DNA of 8,888 nt, taken from Natrialbaceae archaeon B1-Br10_E2g27. GTDB lineage: Archaea; Halobacteriota; Halobacteria; Halobacteriales; Natrialbaceae. The notes under the pieces were generated by a model. It was not told the DNA's origin. It did no database searches and saw only the letters and a program-made list of their open reading frames with translations. Positions within the stretch are counted from its first letter, which is position 1; every line of letters starts with the position of its first letter. The stretch spans positions 1-8,888 of the forward strand of contig LKMM01000086.1 of the NCBI GenBank assembly GCA_001563885.1. Direction: 5' to 3'. Made by a program: the position numbers and the translations under genes. This document shows, piece after piece, positions 1 through 5,730 of this stretch.

Positions 1-1
1 A

Positions 2-76
2 TGGGTTGGGGCAGATTTGAACTGCCGACTTCCTCCGTGTGAAGGAGGTATCATAACCGGACTAGATCACCAACCC
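2..76 (-). tRNA. tRNA-Val, anticodon CAC
   Basis: The reverse strand folds into a complete 75-nt cloverleaf. It has a 7-bp acceptor stem GGGTTGG/CCAACCC, a short D arm, a perfect 5-bp anticodon stem CCTCC/GGAGG around the loop TTCACAC (anticodon CAC, valine GUG codons), a 5-nt variable loop, a T arm GGCAG-TTCAAAT-CTGCC, and A as discriminator base. No CCA is encoded, because the base after the discriminator is T. There is no intron in the anticodon loop. The downstream flank lies outside the window, so its terminator cannot be seen. It decodes GTG, a common codon in high-GC haloarchaeal genes. Confidence 0.96.
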
Positions 77-80
77 GCAC

Positions 81-90
81 GCAAAAATAT
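81..90 (-). terminator. Possible T-tract terminator of the small gene at 117-377
   Basis: On the reverse strand this reads ATATTTTTGC, a five-T run about 30 nt past the stop codon of the small minus-strand gene. Archaeal RNA polymerase can stop at short T-runs. It sits between the putative tRNA TATA box and the tRNA, so it may instead be neutral tRNA 5' flank. Weak call. Confidence 0.25.
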
Positions 91-100
91 CGGACCGGTC

Positions 101-110
101 GACTTAAGCG
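101..110 (-). promoter_or_regulatory. Putative TATA element of the tRNA-Val gene
   Basis: The reverse strand reads CGCTTAAGTC, centred about 29 bp before the first base of the tRNA, the normal distance for an archaeal TATA box. CTTAAG-type boxes are common ahead of haloarchaeal stable RNA genes. The assignment rests on spacing and composition only. Confidence 0.45.
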
Positions 111-116
111 TTCCTT

Positions 117-377
117 TCACCGGTCGGCCCGGAACGCGCCGACCCGCTCTCGAGTAACACCGGCTGCACTGTGAACACGCTGACTCGCTCGAGTCTCGAG
201 ATCCGAGACGCCGTCACGAACTGTCTCGAGACGGCTGGGTTCGGGTTCTGGGGGTTCGATGCCGAGTTTCGACCGAACGCGTCCCACGATGGGGTTGATT
301 GTTTCTATCACGCCGAGTCGGGCGTGTTCGGCGGCTCGTTTGAGATAATAGCGGCTGTCGCGAAAGTGGTTGTTCAT
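117..377 (-). CDS. Small conserved haloarchaeal protein (DUF7553-like), 86 aa
   Basis: The 86-residue product starts MNNHFRDSRYYLKRAAEHAR. I recognise this as a short haloarchaeal family (DUF7553-type) of unknown function: an N-terminal amphipathic helix with the RYYLKRAAE signature (about 9-17), a Pro/Glu-rich hinge (EPPEPEP, about 41-47), then a charged helix rich in Glu and Arg, probably coiled coil. There are no membrane segments or catalytic motifs. The reading frame stays open upstream to 545, but the extra 56 residues are not haloarchaeal in composition (Cys-rich, without the acidic bias). The ATG at 377 lies about 34 bp from a TATA-like box, giving a near-leaderless message. It diverges from the lipoprotein gene at 594. 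Family assignment is from memory of the sequence pattern. Confidence 0.8.
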   Translation of the reverse strand: MNNHFRDSRYYLKRAAEHARLGVIETINPIVGRVRSKLGIEPPEPEPSRLETVRDGVSDLETRASQRVHSAAGVTRERVGAFRADR

Positions 378-406
378 CAGATGATCGAGACGAGTACGAC
401 AGACGC

Positions 407-415
407 AAATATAGT
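407..415 (-). promoter_or_regulatory. TATA box for the small gene at 117-377
   Basis: The reverse strand reads ACTATATTT, preceded by CGAAAGG, which could serve as a purine-rich BRE. Its centre is about 34 bp upstream of the ATG at 377, predicting a start site only a few bases before the codon. This position supports the internal ATG over the upstream start of the longer open frame. Confidence 0.55.
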
Positions 416-560
416 CCTTTCGTAGGCAACAAGAATATCGTCCCCACTGACCGGCAGTGTCCACCTGCTCGCTGGACGGATCGGCGAAGGGTGTAGAACC
501 TGTTTTAGCGTCCCAGCGAACGGAGTTCGATGCTATCTTCGCCACCCGACTAGTAACTAA

Positions 561-570
561 TTTTATAAAT
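561..570 (+). promoter_or_regulatory. TATA box of the lipoprotein gene
   Basis: TTTTATAAAT is centred 28 bp upstream of the ATG at 594, so transcription should begin at or next to the start codon (leaderless). No Shine-Dalgarno is present. Three CTAG tetramers (550-553, 573-576, 588-591) surround the box; CTAG is generally rare in prokaryotic genomes, so this clustering could mark a regulator site or could be chance in this AT-rich stretch. Confidence 0.65.
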
Positions 571-593
571 GACTAGCAGAATAGTAGCTAGTA

Positions 594-1289
594 ATGTCAC
601 AGGGTGTCTCCCGCAGGCGGTTTTTGGGGGTATCGATTGCAGGTGGGATTGGGATGTCAGTGGCCGGGTGTCTCGGGAACGGTGAGGAGACAGATGAAGA
701 AGTCGAGACCGAAGTCGTCGACGAGGAGGTTTTTTCGGCACCGTTTCGGACCGATGGACTCGGAAACGACGGGACCTGGACACGGATCGAGATCGCAAAT
801 AACTCCACCGTCGCCCACGGTAAACTGGAGATTCAGACGGAGTTTTTTGCCGAGGGTGGGTCGATGCTTGGCTTTGAGAACCGATCTACGGACTACCTCC
901 CAGCAAATACGACGTGGAGATACTATCTCCGGAAAGAATACGAGACAGAGGACGTCTACGAACTTCGACACTCGAGGTATACAGAACACGGTCGACCACA
1001 GGGATCACCGCTCGAGGACGCCCAAATCGTCGACTCGAGTATGGAAGTCGAAGACGATATCGTGGATATTTCAGGGGAGGTGGCCTTTGATGAGGACTCG
1101 CCGGATCGGATCGCCGTCGTTGCACTCGTCTACGACGAGAGCGATCGGTTTCTGGGGACGACCAGCGACGTGATAGATAATCCCGGCGAGACGGTCTCGT
1201 TCAGCGGGGATACTCGGGATCTGATAACGCCACACGGCGAGGACGACCCAGATGCATACGAGATTCGGGTGTTCGACGAACAGCCCTGA
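594..1289 (+). CDS. Tat-exported lipoprotein with FxLYD-like domains, 231 aa
   Basis: The product begins with a twin-arginine signal (SRRRFLG, residues 6-12), a short hydrophobic Gly/Ala-rich stretch and a lipobox VAGC with Cys26. It should therefore be folded in the cytoplasm, exported by Tat and lipid-anchored outside the cell, the usual haloarchaeal route. An acidic Glu-rich linker follows (about 30-46). The mature part is beta-rich: residues about 60-115 (WTRIEIANNS...) and about 155-205 (ISGEVAFDED..., VALVYDESDRFLG) each resemble an FxLYD-type immunoglobulin-like repeat, a module of unknown ligand common in haloarchaeal lipoproteins. The start is chosen from the Tat motif and the TATA box at -28. 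No enzymatic residues are seen. It is monocistronic and faces pduO tail to tail; a link to B12 is not indicated. Confidence 0.85.
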   Translation: MSQGVSRRRFLGVSIAGGIGMSVAGCLGNGEETDEEVETEVVDEEVFSAPFRTDGLGNDGTWTRIEIANNSTVAHGKLEIQTEFFAEGGSMLGFENRSTDYLPANTTWRYYLRKEYETEDVYELRHSRYTEHGRPQGSPLEDAQIVDSSMEVEDDIVDISGEVAFDEDSPDRIAVVALVYDESDRFLGTTSDVIDNPGETVSFSGDTRDLITPHGEDDPDAYEIRVFDEQP

Positions 1290-1446
1290 ACACGAGGTGG
1301 CTGTCAGCTGTCACCATTCGAGTCGTCACAATGGGTAGCTGTCAGACGTCACTGTCTGGGATTTCATACTGACCGCTGTCGGCCCTTCCCGATGATCGAC
1401 TACTCCGGGGTCGGCGATCGTCGGTACCGTGGGACAGTAGTCCGTC
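1290..1446. other. Convergent intergenic region between lipoprotein and pduO genes
   Basis: These 157 bp lie between two stop codons. They contain repeated GCTGTCA words (around 1300-1312 and 1338-1346) and an imperfect hairpin at 1296-1315 (GGTG...CACC, with one G-T pair and an internal mismatch) just after the lipoprotein stop. No T-run follows, so it is a weak terminator candidate. The minus-strand open frame through this region extends into pduO in another frame and is not a convincing gene. Confidence 0.4.
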
Positions 1447-1980
1447 TCAGTACTGTGGCGTTTCCTCGAGTTCGCCGTCCCGTGCGTTGACGACGCGAGC
1501 GAGAGTAAAGAGGCCATCCGACAGTCGGTTGAGATACTGGACGGCCTGGTCGTTGATCGAGTCCTCGGCGGCGAGTGCAACTGCACGGCGTTCGGCGCGC
1601 CGACAGACTGTTCTGGCGTGGTGTAGCTGTGCCCCGTGTTCGCTTCCCGTCGGCAGGATAAACGAGGTCAGGGGCTCGAGTTCCTCGTCGTAGTCGTCGA
1701 TCCAGGTTTCGATAGTGTCGACGTGGTCGGCCCGGACGACGGGGTCGTCTTCGTCTGGATCTGGATTTGCGAAATCGGCGAGGACGACGTGGAGGTGGTT
1801 CTGGACGGTTCGGAGTTGCTCGTCGATATCATCGTAGCCTGTGGGTCGGACGGTTCCGATGAGGGCGTTGAGTTCGTCGACGGTGCCGTAGGCTTCGATT
1901 CGGGCGCTTGCCTTCGAGACGCGGGTCATGTCTCGAAGATCGGTCCGTCCCTCGTCGCCGCGACCGGTGTAAATCGCCAT
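1447..1980 (-). CDS. pduO: Cob(I)alamin adenosyltransferase, PduO type, 177 aa
   Basis: This enzyme transfers the 5'-deoxyadenosyl group of ATP to Co(I) of a corrinoid, making the Co-C bond of adenosylcobalamin or its precursors. All family signatures are present: the ATP-binding N-terminus YTGRGDEGRTDL (4-15), RIEAYGTVDELNALIG (28-43), the Arg-rich helix with ARTVCRRAERR (122-132) and YLNRLSDGLFTLAR (149-162). The length is normal for a stand-alone PduO domain, with an acidic haloarchaeal insert (about 73-82). The frame is open upstream to 2076, but the conserved N-terminus begins at the ATG at 1980, and a TATA box sits 28 bp before it, so the message is probably leaderless. It is transcribed separately from the B12 operon ending at 2276, with one opposite-strand gene between. 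Haloarchaeal orthologues may be annotated cobA or cobO by function. Confidence 0.96.
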   Translation of the reverse strand: MAIYTGRGDEGRTDLRDMTRVSKASARIEAYGTVDELNALIGTVRPTGYDDIDEQLRTVQNHLHVVLADFANPDPDEDDPVVRADHVDTIETWIDDYDEELEPLTSFILPTGSEHGAQLHHARTVCRRAERRAVALAAEDSINDQAVQYLNRLSDGLFTLARVVNARDGELEETPQY

Positions 1981-2003
1981 AGACGAGTCGTTGGCTTCGG
2001 CGC

Positions 2004-2012
2004 ACTTAACTA
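2004..2012 (-). promoter_or_regulatory. TATA box of pduO
   Basis: The reverse strand reads TAGTTAAGT, centred 28 bp upstream of the ATG at 1980, placing the transcription start at the start codon. It rules against the longer open frame beginning at 2076, which would lie upstream of the promoter. Confidence 0.6.
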
Positions 2013-2064
2013 CTGACTGTCGGTTGCCGACGTTCGAGAGACGTTCCCGGTCAGCATCGACCAG

Positions 2065-2074
2065 TATGTTAAAC
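2065..2074 (+). promoter_or_regulatory. TATA box of the zinc-ribbon gene
   Basis: TATGTTAAAC is centred about 29 bp upstream of the ATG at 2099, consistent with a leaderless transcript. It is about 60 bp from the divergent pduO TATA box, so the two promoters share a short regulatory region. Confidence 0.55.
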
Positions 2075-2098
2075 ATCTCCGGGGAACAACGCAGGCGT

Positions 2099-2272
2099 AT
2101 GTCGATGGAACTCGAGCACGATTGTCCGGTCTGTGGCGGGACGAAGACGTTTTACCGTGCAGCGAGCACAACGGTTCATCTCGGCCGGAAGGTCAAGTGG
2201 CACTGTCCGGACTGTGATTATGGGTTCGTCCAGATCGGCACCGACGTCGATACGAGCAACGCCGACGCCTGA
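2099..2272 (+). CDS. Small zinc-ribbon protein, 57 aa
   Basis: This haloarchaeal mini-protein carries two Cys pairs: CPVCGG with Cys9 and Cys12, and CPDCD with Cys36 and Cys39. They are 23 residues apart, the geometry of a single zinc ribbon. Between them lies a basic, aromatic beta stretch (TFYR..., HLGRKVKWH); the tail is acidic. It resembles the abundant haloarchaeal CPxCG zinc-finger small proteins (a DUF7838-type family, from memory), whose roles are mostly unknown. The ATG at 2099 fits the TATA box; a second ATG at 2105 would remove two residues. The longer open frame from 1991 crosses the promoter and is rejected. It diverges from pduO, and its stop lies 3 bp from the cbiZ stop, so it sits inside the B12 locus. 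A regulatory or metal-related role there is only a guess. Confidence 0.85.
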   Translation: MSMELEHDCPVCGGTKTFYRAASTTVHLGRKVKWHCPDCDYGFVQIGTDVDTSNADA

Positions 2273-2275
2273 TCG

Positions 2276-3028
2276 TCACGGCGACTCGAGCGTGTGGAGT
2301 GGCTTCGTTCGAACGTCAGTCGAGACTCCGTGATCGGCGTCGGTTGCTGCATCCGAGATTGATTGCTCGCGATCGGCGTAGTGTGCAGACAGCCCAGCCG
2401 TTAGGCTGTCGCGAACGCAGGCTCGAGCCGCTGCACCGACCGGCGTACCGGACCCAGAAAAGCGGGCCGGTCGGCCGGTTGGATCGTGACCGATGATGAT
2501 CGCGTCCGTCGTGGTGCCGGGAACCCCGGTCTGTTCGAGTAACGTCGCGGCTTTCGCCTCGGCGACGACTGCAAGCAGGTTCGAAAGCGCGCCCTCGGTC
2601 AGCGATCGGGTCGTCCCAACGATGAGGTTGACCGTTCCCGACTCGGCTGGGTCGACAGCCTCGGGAAGCGAGCCCCCGGGTGGATCCATCGGCAAGGCGG
2701 CAGGGTTCGAGATGCCGGCGGTCGCATATGCCACAACGGAGCCACAGCGTGCGCCTCGAGCGTCTGTGACGCCGACGCCGGTGAGCAGCGCTGGCGGACG
2801 ATCGCCACTGGACGTTTTTGCATCGAAGCCGGCGCGCTCGAGTCGGTCGTCGACGTAGGTCGTGAGGTCGGTGTAACCCCAGTTGTCGGGAACGGAAATG
2901 TTGTACGCCCGCTGGCTGTGACAGCGTCCGCCGTTGGCTCCAGTGGAGAGCCACTCGGTGTCGGGTCGGCTGACCGCGAGAACGCCATTCCGGCGATCGA
3001 CGTCGTAGCCGCTCGGTTCTTCGGTCAT
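2276..3028 (-). CDS. cbiZ: Adenosylcobinamide amidohydrolase CbiZ, 250 aa
   Basis: CbiZ cleaves the amide bond between the corrin ring and aminopropanol in adenosylcobinamide, releasing adenosylcobyric acid that CbiB can re-use. It is the archaeal cobinamide-salvage enzyme, needed because CobY cannot phosphorylate cobinamide as bacterial CobU does. Recognisable blocks are HSQRAYNISVPDNWGY (37-52), LLTGVGVTDARGARCG (81-96), the ATAGISNPA segment (102-110), GTVNLIVGT (131-139), GALSNLLAVVAEAKA (146-160), VPGTTTDAIIIGH (169-181) and FSGSGTPVGAAARACV (190-205). The C-terminal 30 residues after about 220 are an acidic low-complexity tail. It is the last gene of the operon, overlaps cobD by 4 nt (ATGA), and has GAGGT six bases before its ATG. 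Confidence is high from motif density and context. Confidence 0.95.
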   Translation of the reverse strand: MTEEPSGYDVDRRNGVLAVSRPDTEWLSTGANGGRCHSQRAYNISVPDNWGYTDLTTYVDDRLERAGFDAKTSSGDRPPALLTGVGVTDARGARCGSVVAYATAGISNPAALPMDPPGGSLPEAVDPAESGTVNLIVGTTRSLTEGALSNLLAVVAEAKAATLLEQTGVPGTTTDAIIIGHDPTGRPARFSGSGTPVGAAARACVRDSLTAGLSAHYADREQSISDAATDADHGVSTDVRTKPLHTLESP

Positions 3029-4053
3029 GGGTCGACCTCGAGGGCGGCGAGCAGGCGGTCGTTGGCCGCAGGATCTTTGACTGCGACCCGAACGTGCGAA
3101 TCGAGTCCCCGAAACGTCGTTGCATCTCGGATCGCAACGCCCTGTTCGCGAGCCGTCGCGATGACGTCCGATACCGCCTCATCAGAGAGCTCACAGCAGA
3201 GAAACGGCGCGTCCGATGGAGAGACCGCAAAGCGCTCTTCGAGTGTGGCCTGCATGCGCTTGCGTTCGCTCGCGACGCGGTCGCGGGTCTCCTCGATAAA
3301 TCCTGACTGGCGAAGGCAGTACGTGCCCACGTCCGCTGGGGGTGTCCCGAGCGACCAGGCCCGTCTGGCCGTCTCGAGGGCCGCGAGGTGGTCGCCGGTC
3401 GCGACGGCAAAGCCTGCCCGAAGCCCGGGCAGTCCGAACAGTTTCGTGAGCGAGCGGGCCACCACGACACCCTCGCGCTCGAGTGTGGCTGCCGACGGGA
3501 GGTCGGTAAAGCCGAGGAAGGCCTCGTCGACGAGCAGTGTGGTGCCGGCTCTCTCACATCGGTCGGCAAAGGCCGCAAGCATTTTCGGATCAGCCGTCTC
3601 GCCCGTCGGGTTGTTCGGTGTACAGACGACGGCGAGCGCACAGTCGGCAAGCGTCTCCGTGCCAACGTCGAGAATCTTGTCGTGGGAGACAAACCGCGGC
3701 TTTGCTCCCTGGAGAGCGATTTCGCGGGCGTACTCGCCAAAGCTCGGGGCCGGAACGAGGGCCTCGTCACCGGACTCGAGTGTCGTCGCCATCGCGAGTC
3801 TGAGTGCAGCTAGTCCGCCGGCTGTCGGAACGATTTGCCTGGGCGAACAGCCGACGAACTCGGCTGCTGCGGCTCGAAATTCCGGATAGTCATCGTCCGG
3901 ATACCGGCGTGTGCGCTCGAGTGCGTCGGCGTAGACGTCTTCGACGCCGTCGGGTACGTACGGGTTCGTGTTGGCCGAGAAATCGAGGATGTCGGGGTCG
4001 GACTCGCCGCCGTGTGCGACGCGCTCGACGCGCCGAACCGAATCAGGGTCCAC
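3025..4053 (-). CDS. cobD: L-threonine-O-3-phosphate decarboxylase CobD, 342 aa
   Basis: This is a PLP-dependent fold-type I enzyme of the HisC/CobD branch. In B12 synthesis CobD decarboxylates threonine phosphate to (R)-1-amino-2-propanol phosphate, the substrate of CbiB. Visible features are the N-terminal FSANTNPY (25-32), the CobD/HisC-type RRYPD (49-53), CTPNNPTG (144-151), the PLP-ring aspartate in VDEAFLGF (175-182, Asp176) and the Schiff-base lysine in SLTKLFGLPGLRAG (201-214, Lys204). HisC is the main alternative, but the B12 operon and the NPxGP-like/SLTK blocks favour CobD. The start is GTG at 4053, fixed by a strong AGGAGG six bases upstream and by homology; the frame is open further up, but that reads through cobT. 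It overlaps cobT by 11 nt and cbiZ by 4 nt. No threonine kinase (PduX type) is in the window. Confidence 0.92.
   Translation of the reverse strand: MDPDSVRRVERVAHGGESDPDILDFSANTNPYVPDGVEDVYADALERTRRYPDDDYPEFRAAAAEFVGCSPRQIVPTAGGLAALRLAMATTLESGDEALVPAPSFGEYAREIALQGAKPRFVSHDKILDVGTETLADCALAVVCTPNNPTGETADPKMLAAFADRCERAGTTLLVDEAFLGFTDLPSAATLEREGVVVARSLTKLFGLPGLRAGFAVATGDHLAALETARRAWSLGTPPADVGTYCLRQSGFIEETRDRVASERKRMQATLEERFAVSPSDAPFLCCELSDEAVSDVIATAREQGVAIRDATTFRGLDSHVRVAVKDPAANDRLLAALEVDP
3035..3039 (-). promoter_or_regulatory. Shine-Dalgarno of cbiZ
   Basis: GAGGT on the reverse strand, 6 nt before the ATG at 3028 and inside the cobD 3' end. It is the weakest of the operon's ribosome sites, so cbiZ probably depends partly on coupling through the ATGA overlap. 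Confidence 0.5.
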
Positions 4054-5113
4054 TGTCTTCCTCCTGTGGCAGTGATCCGCCGTGGTCGTCGGTCGGGGTC
4101 GGACTGGTGAGATCACCGCTCGAGTCGTCACCGTCGATCCCAAGCCGTGTACAGATGGCTTCGAATCGGTCACGAACTGTGTCCATCTCCTCGTCTCCGA
4201 CGAGCGAGAGCGCACCGCCCATCGCGACGCCCTCTTTTGCCTCACCGGCACAGTAGCGAGCCATCGAGACGTGATCGCGCCGATCGAAGCCGGGATCGGT
4301 CACTCGAAGCTCACAGTCGAGGCGATCGCAGACGGCCTCGAGTTCGCCATCCCGTTTCTCGGCGACAAAGACGGTGGTTGCGATCGTCAGTGAGGCTTCG
4401 ATGCCAGCGTGGCGAAGGGCAGCCGCAATGGCGACCATCTGTGTGCCCCCGCCGAGGGTTATCTCGGTTCCGGTCTCGAGTGCGCCTGCGAGGAGTCCGA
4501 AGACGGTTGCCTGGACGGGATCGCCGACTGCCCGTATCGCCTCGATCGGCGCGCTTTCGCAGTCGCCCGCCTCGAGACCGCTTGCGGCCAGTGCCTCCTC
4601 GACGACCGCACGTTTTCGCTCGAGTGGATTGTCGGGAAGCGAGGATGAGACGCCTACTGATTCGCCCAGGGCGGTGAGGACGCCGAGGGCGGTCGTCGTG
4701 CCCCCGGGGATCGTCTCACCGATGACGAGTTTGGAATCCGGAAACGTCGTTCCCAGCGTGTACGCGCGGTCGTAGATGGCGTCGGCGTCGGGAACGGCGA
4801 TAGGGTCGCGGATGTCGGCTCCGGGCTCGGCCCCGACATCGACGGTCGGAGCGGCCGTTGGCTTTGCAAGGCCGGCATCGACGACGGTCACCTCGAAGCC
4901 GACGACCTCGCGGACGGCCCGCGTGACTGCTGCCGGCGTTGGACACCCTGTTGGTGAGACTGGCGTTACGGGCGCGCCGGTCGGCCGACCATACTCGAGG
5001 ATTTCGACGTCGGCTGATGGGGTGTGGGCCAGGAGCGTCGGGGCCGCACCCGCAGCGCTGATTCCCTCGATGCGGGCCGTTTCGGTCGTCCCTGCCGGAA
5101 GTACTATTCGCAC
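4043..5113 (-). CDS. cobT: Archaeal CobT-like nicotinate-nucleotide:base phosphoribosyltransferase, 356 aa
   Basis: It belongs to the archaeal CobT/UPF0284 (TIGR00303-type) family, which activates the lower-ligand base (such as 5,6-dimethylbenzimidazole) by moving phosphoribose from nicotinate mononucleotide, forming alpha-ribazole phosphate. Conserved glycine-rich blocks are IGETIPGGTTTALG (131-144), LGGGTQMVAIAAALR (220-234) and AGEAKEGVAMGGAL (289-302). Residues 327-356 form an Asp/Ser/Pro-rich disordered tail, probably dispensable for catalysis. The start is GTG at 5113, set by GGAGGTGA six bases before it. It overlaps cobY by 10 nt and cobD by 11 nt. The family is divergent from bacterial CobT, so the base used in this organism cannot be deduced from the sequence; operon membership is the best support for the role. 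Confidence 0.9.
   Translation of the reverse strand: MRIVLPAGTTETARIEGISAAGAAPTLLAHTPSADVEILEYGRPTGAPVTPVSPTGCPTPAAVTRAVREVVGFEVTVVDAGLAKPTAAPTVDVGAEPGADIRDPIAVPDADAIYDRAYTLGTTFPDSKLVIGETIPGGTTTALGVLTALGESVGVSSSLPDNPLERKRAVVEEALAASGLEAGDCESAPIEAIRAVGDPVQATVFGLLAGALETGTEITLGGGTQMVAIAAALRHAGIEASLTIATTVFVAEKRDGELEAVCDRLDCELRVTDPGFDRRDHVSMARYCAGEAKEGVAMGGALSLVGDEEMDTVRDRFEAICTRLGIDGDDSSGDLTSPTPTDDHGGSLPQEEDSGP
4060..4065 (-). promoter_or_regulatory. Shine-Dalgarno deciding the GTG start of cobD
   Basis: The reverse strand reads AGGAGG, 6 nt before GTG at 4053. It is encoded by the last codons of cobT (the QEE of its acidic tail), so the cobT C-terminus doubles as the cobD ribosome binding site. 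Confidence 0.75.
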
Positions 5114-5730
5114 GGGTCCTCACCTCCCGGCCAGCCGGTTCCCCGCTTGTCGGTCGCCCCAAGAAGCGTCGACGCGACGCGGGCGTCGGTTCGTCTGTTG
5201 ACGTTGACTGCGAGTCTCGAGTCGTAGGTTACGGAGCTCATGGATTCGTCAGTGGTGCCGACGACGTTGACCCCCGTCGGCGCGAGGTGGGGTGTCGCCT
5301 CGAGCGTCGTGTCGACGCTGACGCCGAGGCGTCGTTTCAGCGCGGTTGGGACACAGACTGTCAGTGACCGCTTCCGGCCGCCGTAGCGCTCGAGAATTCG
5401 GTCGACGACGGCTGCCTCGAGCAACGGGAGATCCGCGGCGACGGTAAAGACGGGCTGTTCGATGCTCGGTCGCTCGAGGAGCGAAAGCAGATCGGTGACG
5501 TAGCCGTCGCCGGCAGTCTCGATCACGCAGACGGATTCGAACCGCTCGAGATGAGCGCGCGTGTCGGGGGTCTTCGGCGAGACGGCCGCATATATCGTCT
5601 CGATCGTACTATCCTCGAGCCCACGGCACACGCGGTCGATCAGTGGGGCCCCTTCGAGTGGATAGAGTGGTTTCTCGTGGGTGCTCTCGAGACGGCTTCC
5701 GTCGCCGCCACACATCACAATAGCGTCCAT
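5104..5730 (-). CDS. cobY: Adenosylcobinamide-phosphate guanylyltransferase CobY, 208 aa
   Basis: CobY transfers GMP from GTP to adenosylcobinamide phosphate, giving adenosylcobinamide-GDP, the activated corrinoid used by CobS. It is the non-orthologous archaeal replacement for the transferase half of CobU and lacks kinase activity. The nucleotidyltransferase signature is clear: MCGGDGSRL (6-14) followed by EKPL (19-22), the metal-binding block AADLPLL (98-104, Asp100), then GVNVVG and a LAVNVN strand near the end. The length matches the archaeal family (about 200 aa). The frame is open upstream to 5832, but the ATG at 5730 immediately precedes the conserved beta-strand and has GGGGTGAT just before it. 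It overlaps cobS by 16 nt and cobT by 10 nt. Related MobA-like transferases are the alternative, disfavoured by the operon. Confidence 0.93.
   Translation of the reverse strand: MDAIVMCGGDGSRLESTHEKPLYPLEGAPLIDRVCRGLEDSTIETIYAAVSPKTPDTRAHLERFESVCVIETAGDGYVTDLLSLLERPSIEQPVFTVAADLPLLEAAVVDRILERYGGRKRSLTVCVPTALKRRLGVSVDTTLEATPHLAPTGVNVVGTTDESMSSVTYDSRLAVNVNRRTDARVASTLLGATDKRGTGWPGGEDPCE
5120..5127 (-). promoter_or_regulatory. Shine-Dalgarno deciding the GTG start of cobT
   Basis: GGAGGTGA on the reverse strand, 6 nt before GTG at 5113; it is fully complementary to the usual 16S rRNA 3' end. It lies within the last cobY codons. Confidence 0.8.

Noticed and set aside
1326..1586. Minus-strand open frame in the gap after the lipoprotein gene
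   Set aside because: Most of it overlaps pduO in another frame, and its composition is Ser/Thr/Arg-rich without family features.
2316..3770. Minus-strand open frame of 484 codons overlapping cobD and cbiZ
   Set aside because: It is the frame-shifted shadow of the real genes. The Arg/Ser-rich product is unlike acidic haloarchaeal proteins and has no motifs.
2918..3889. Plus-strand open frame of 323 codons opposite cobD and cbiZ
   Set aside because: It is antisense to two motif-rich enzymes. Its product is Ser/Arg/Ala-rich with no domain, a usual artefact of GC-rich third positions.
3025..4053. HisC (histidinol-phosphate aminotransferase) as the identity of the PLP enzyme
   Set aside because: The families are similar, but the position between cobT and cbiZ with overlapping frames makes CobD far more likely.
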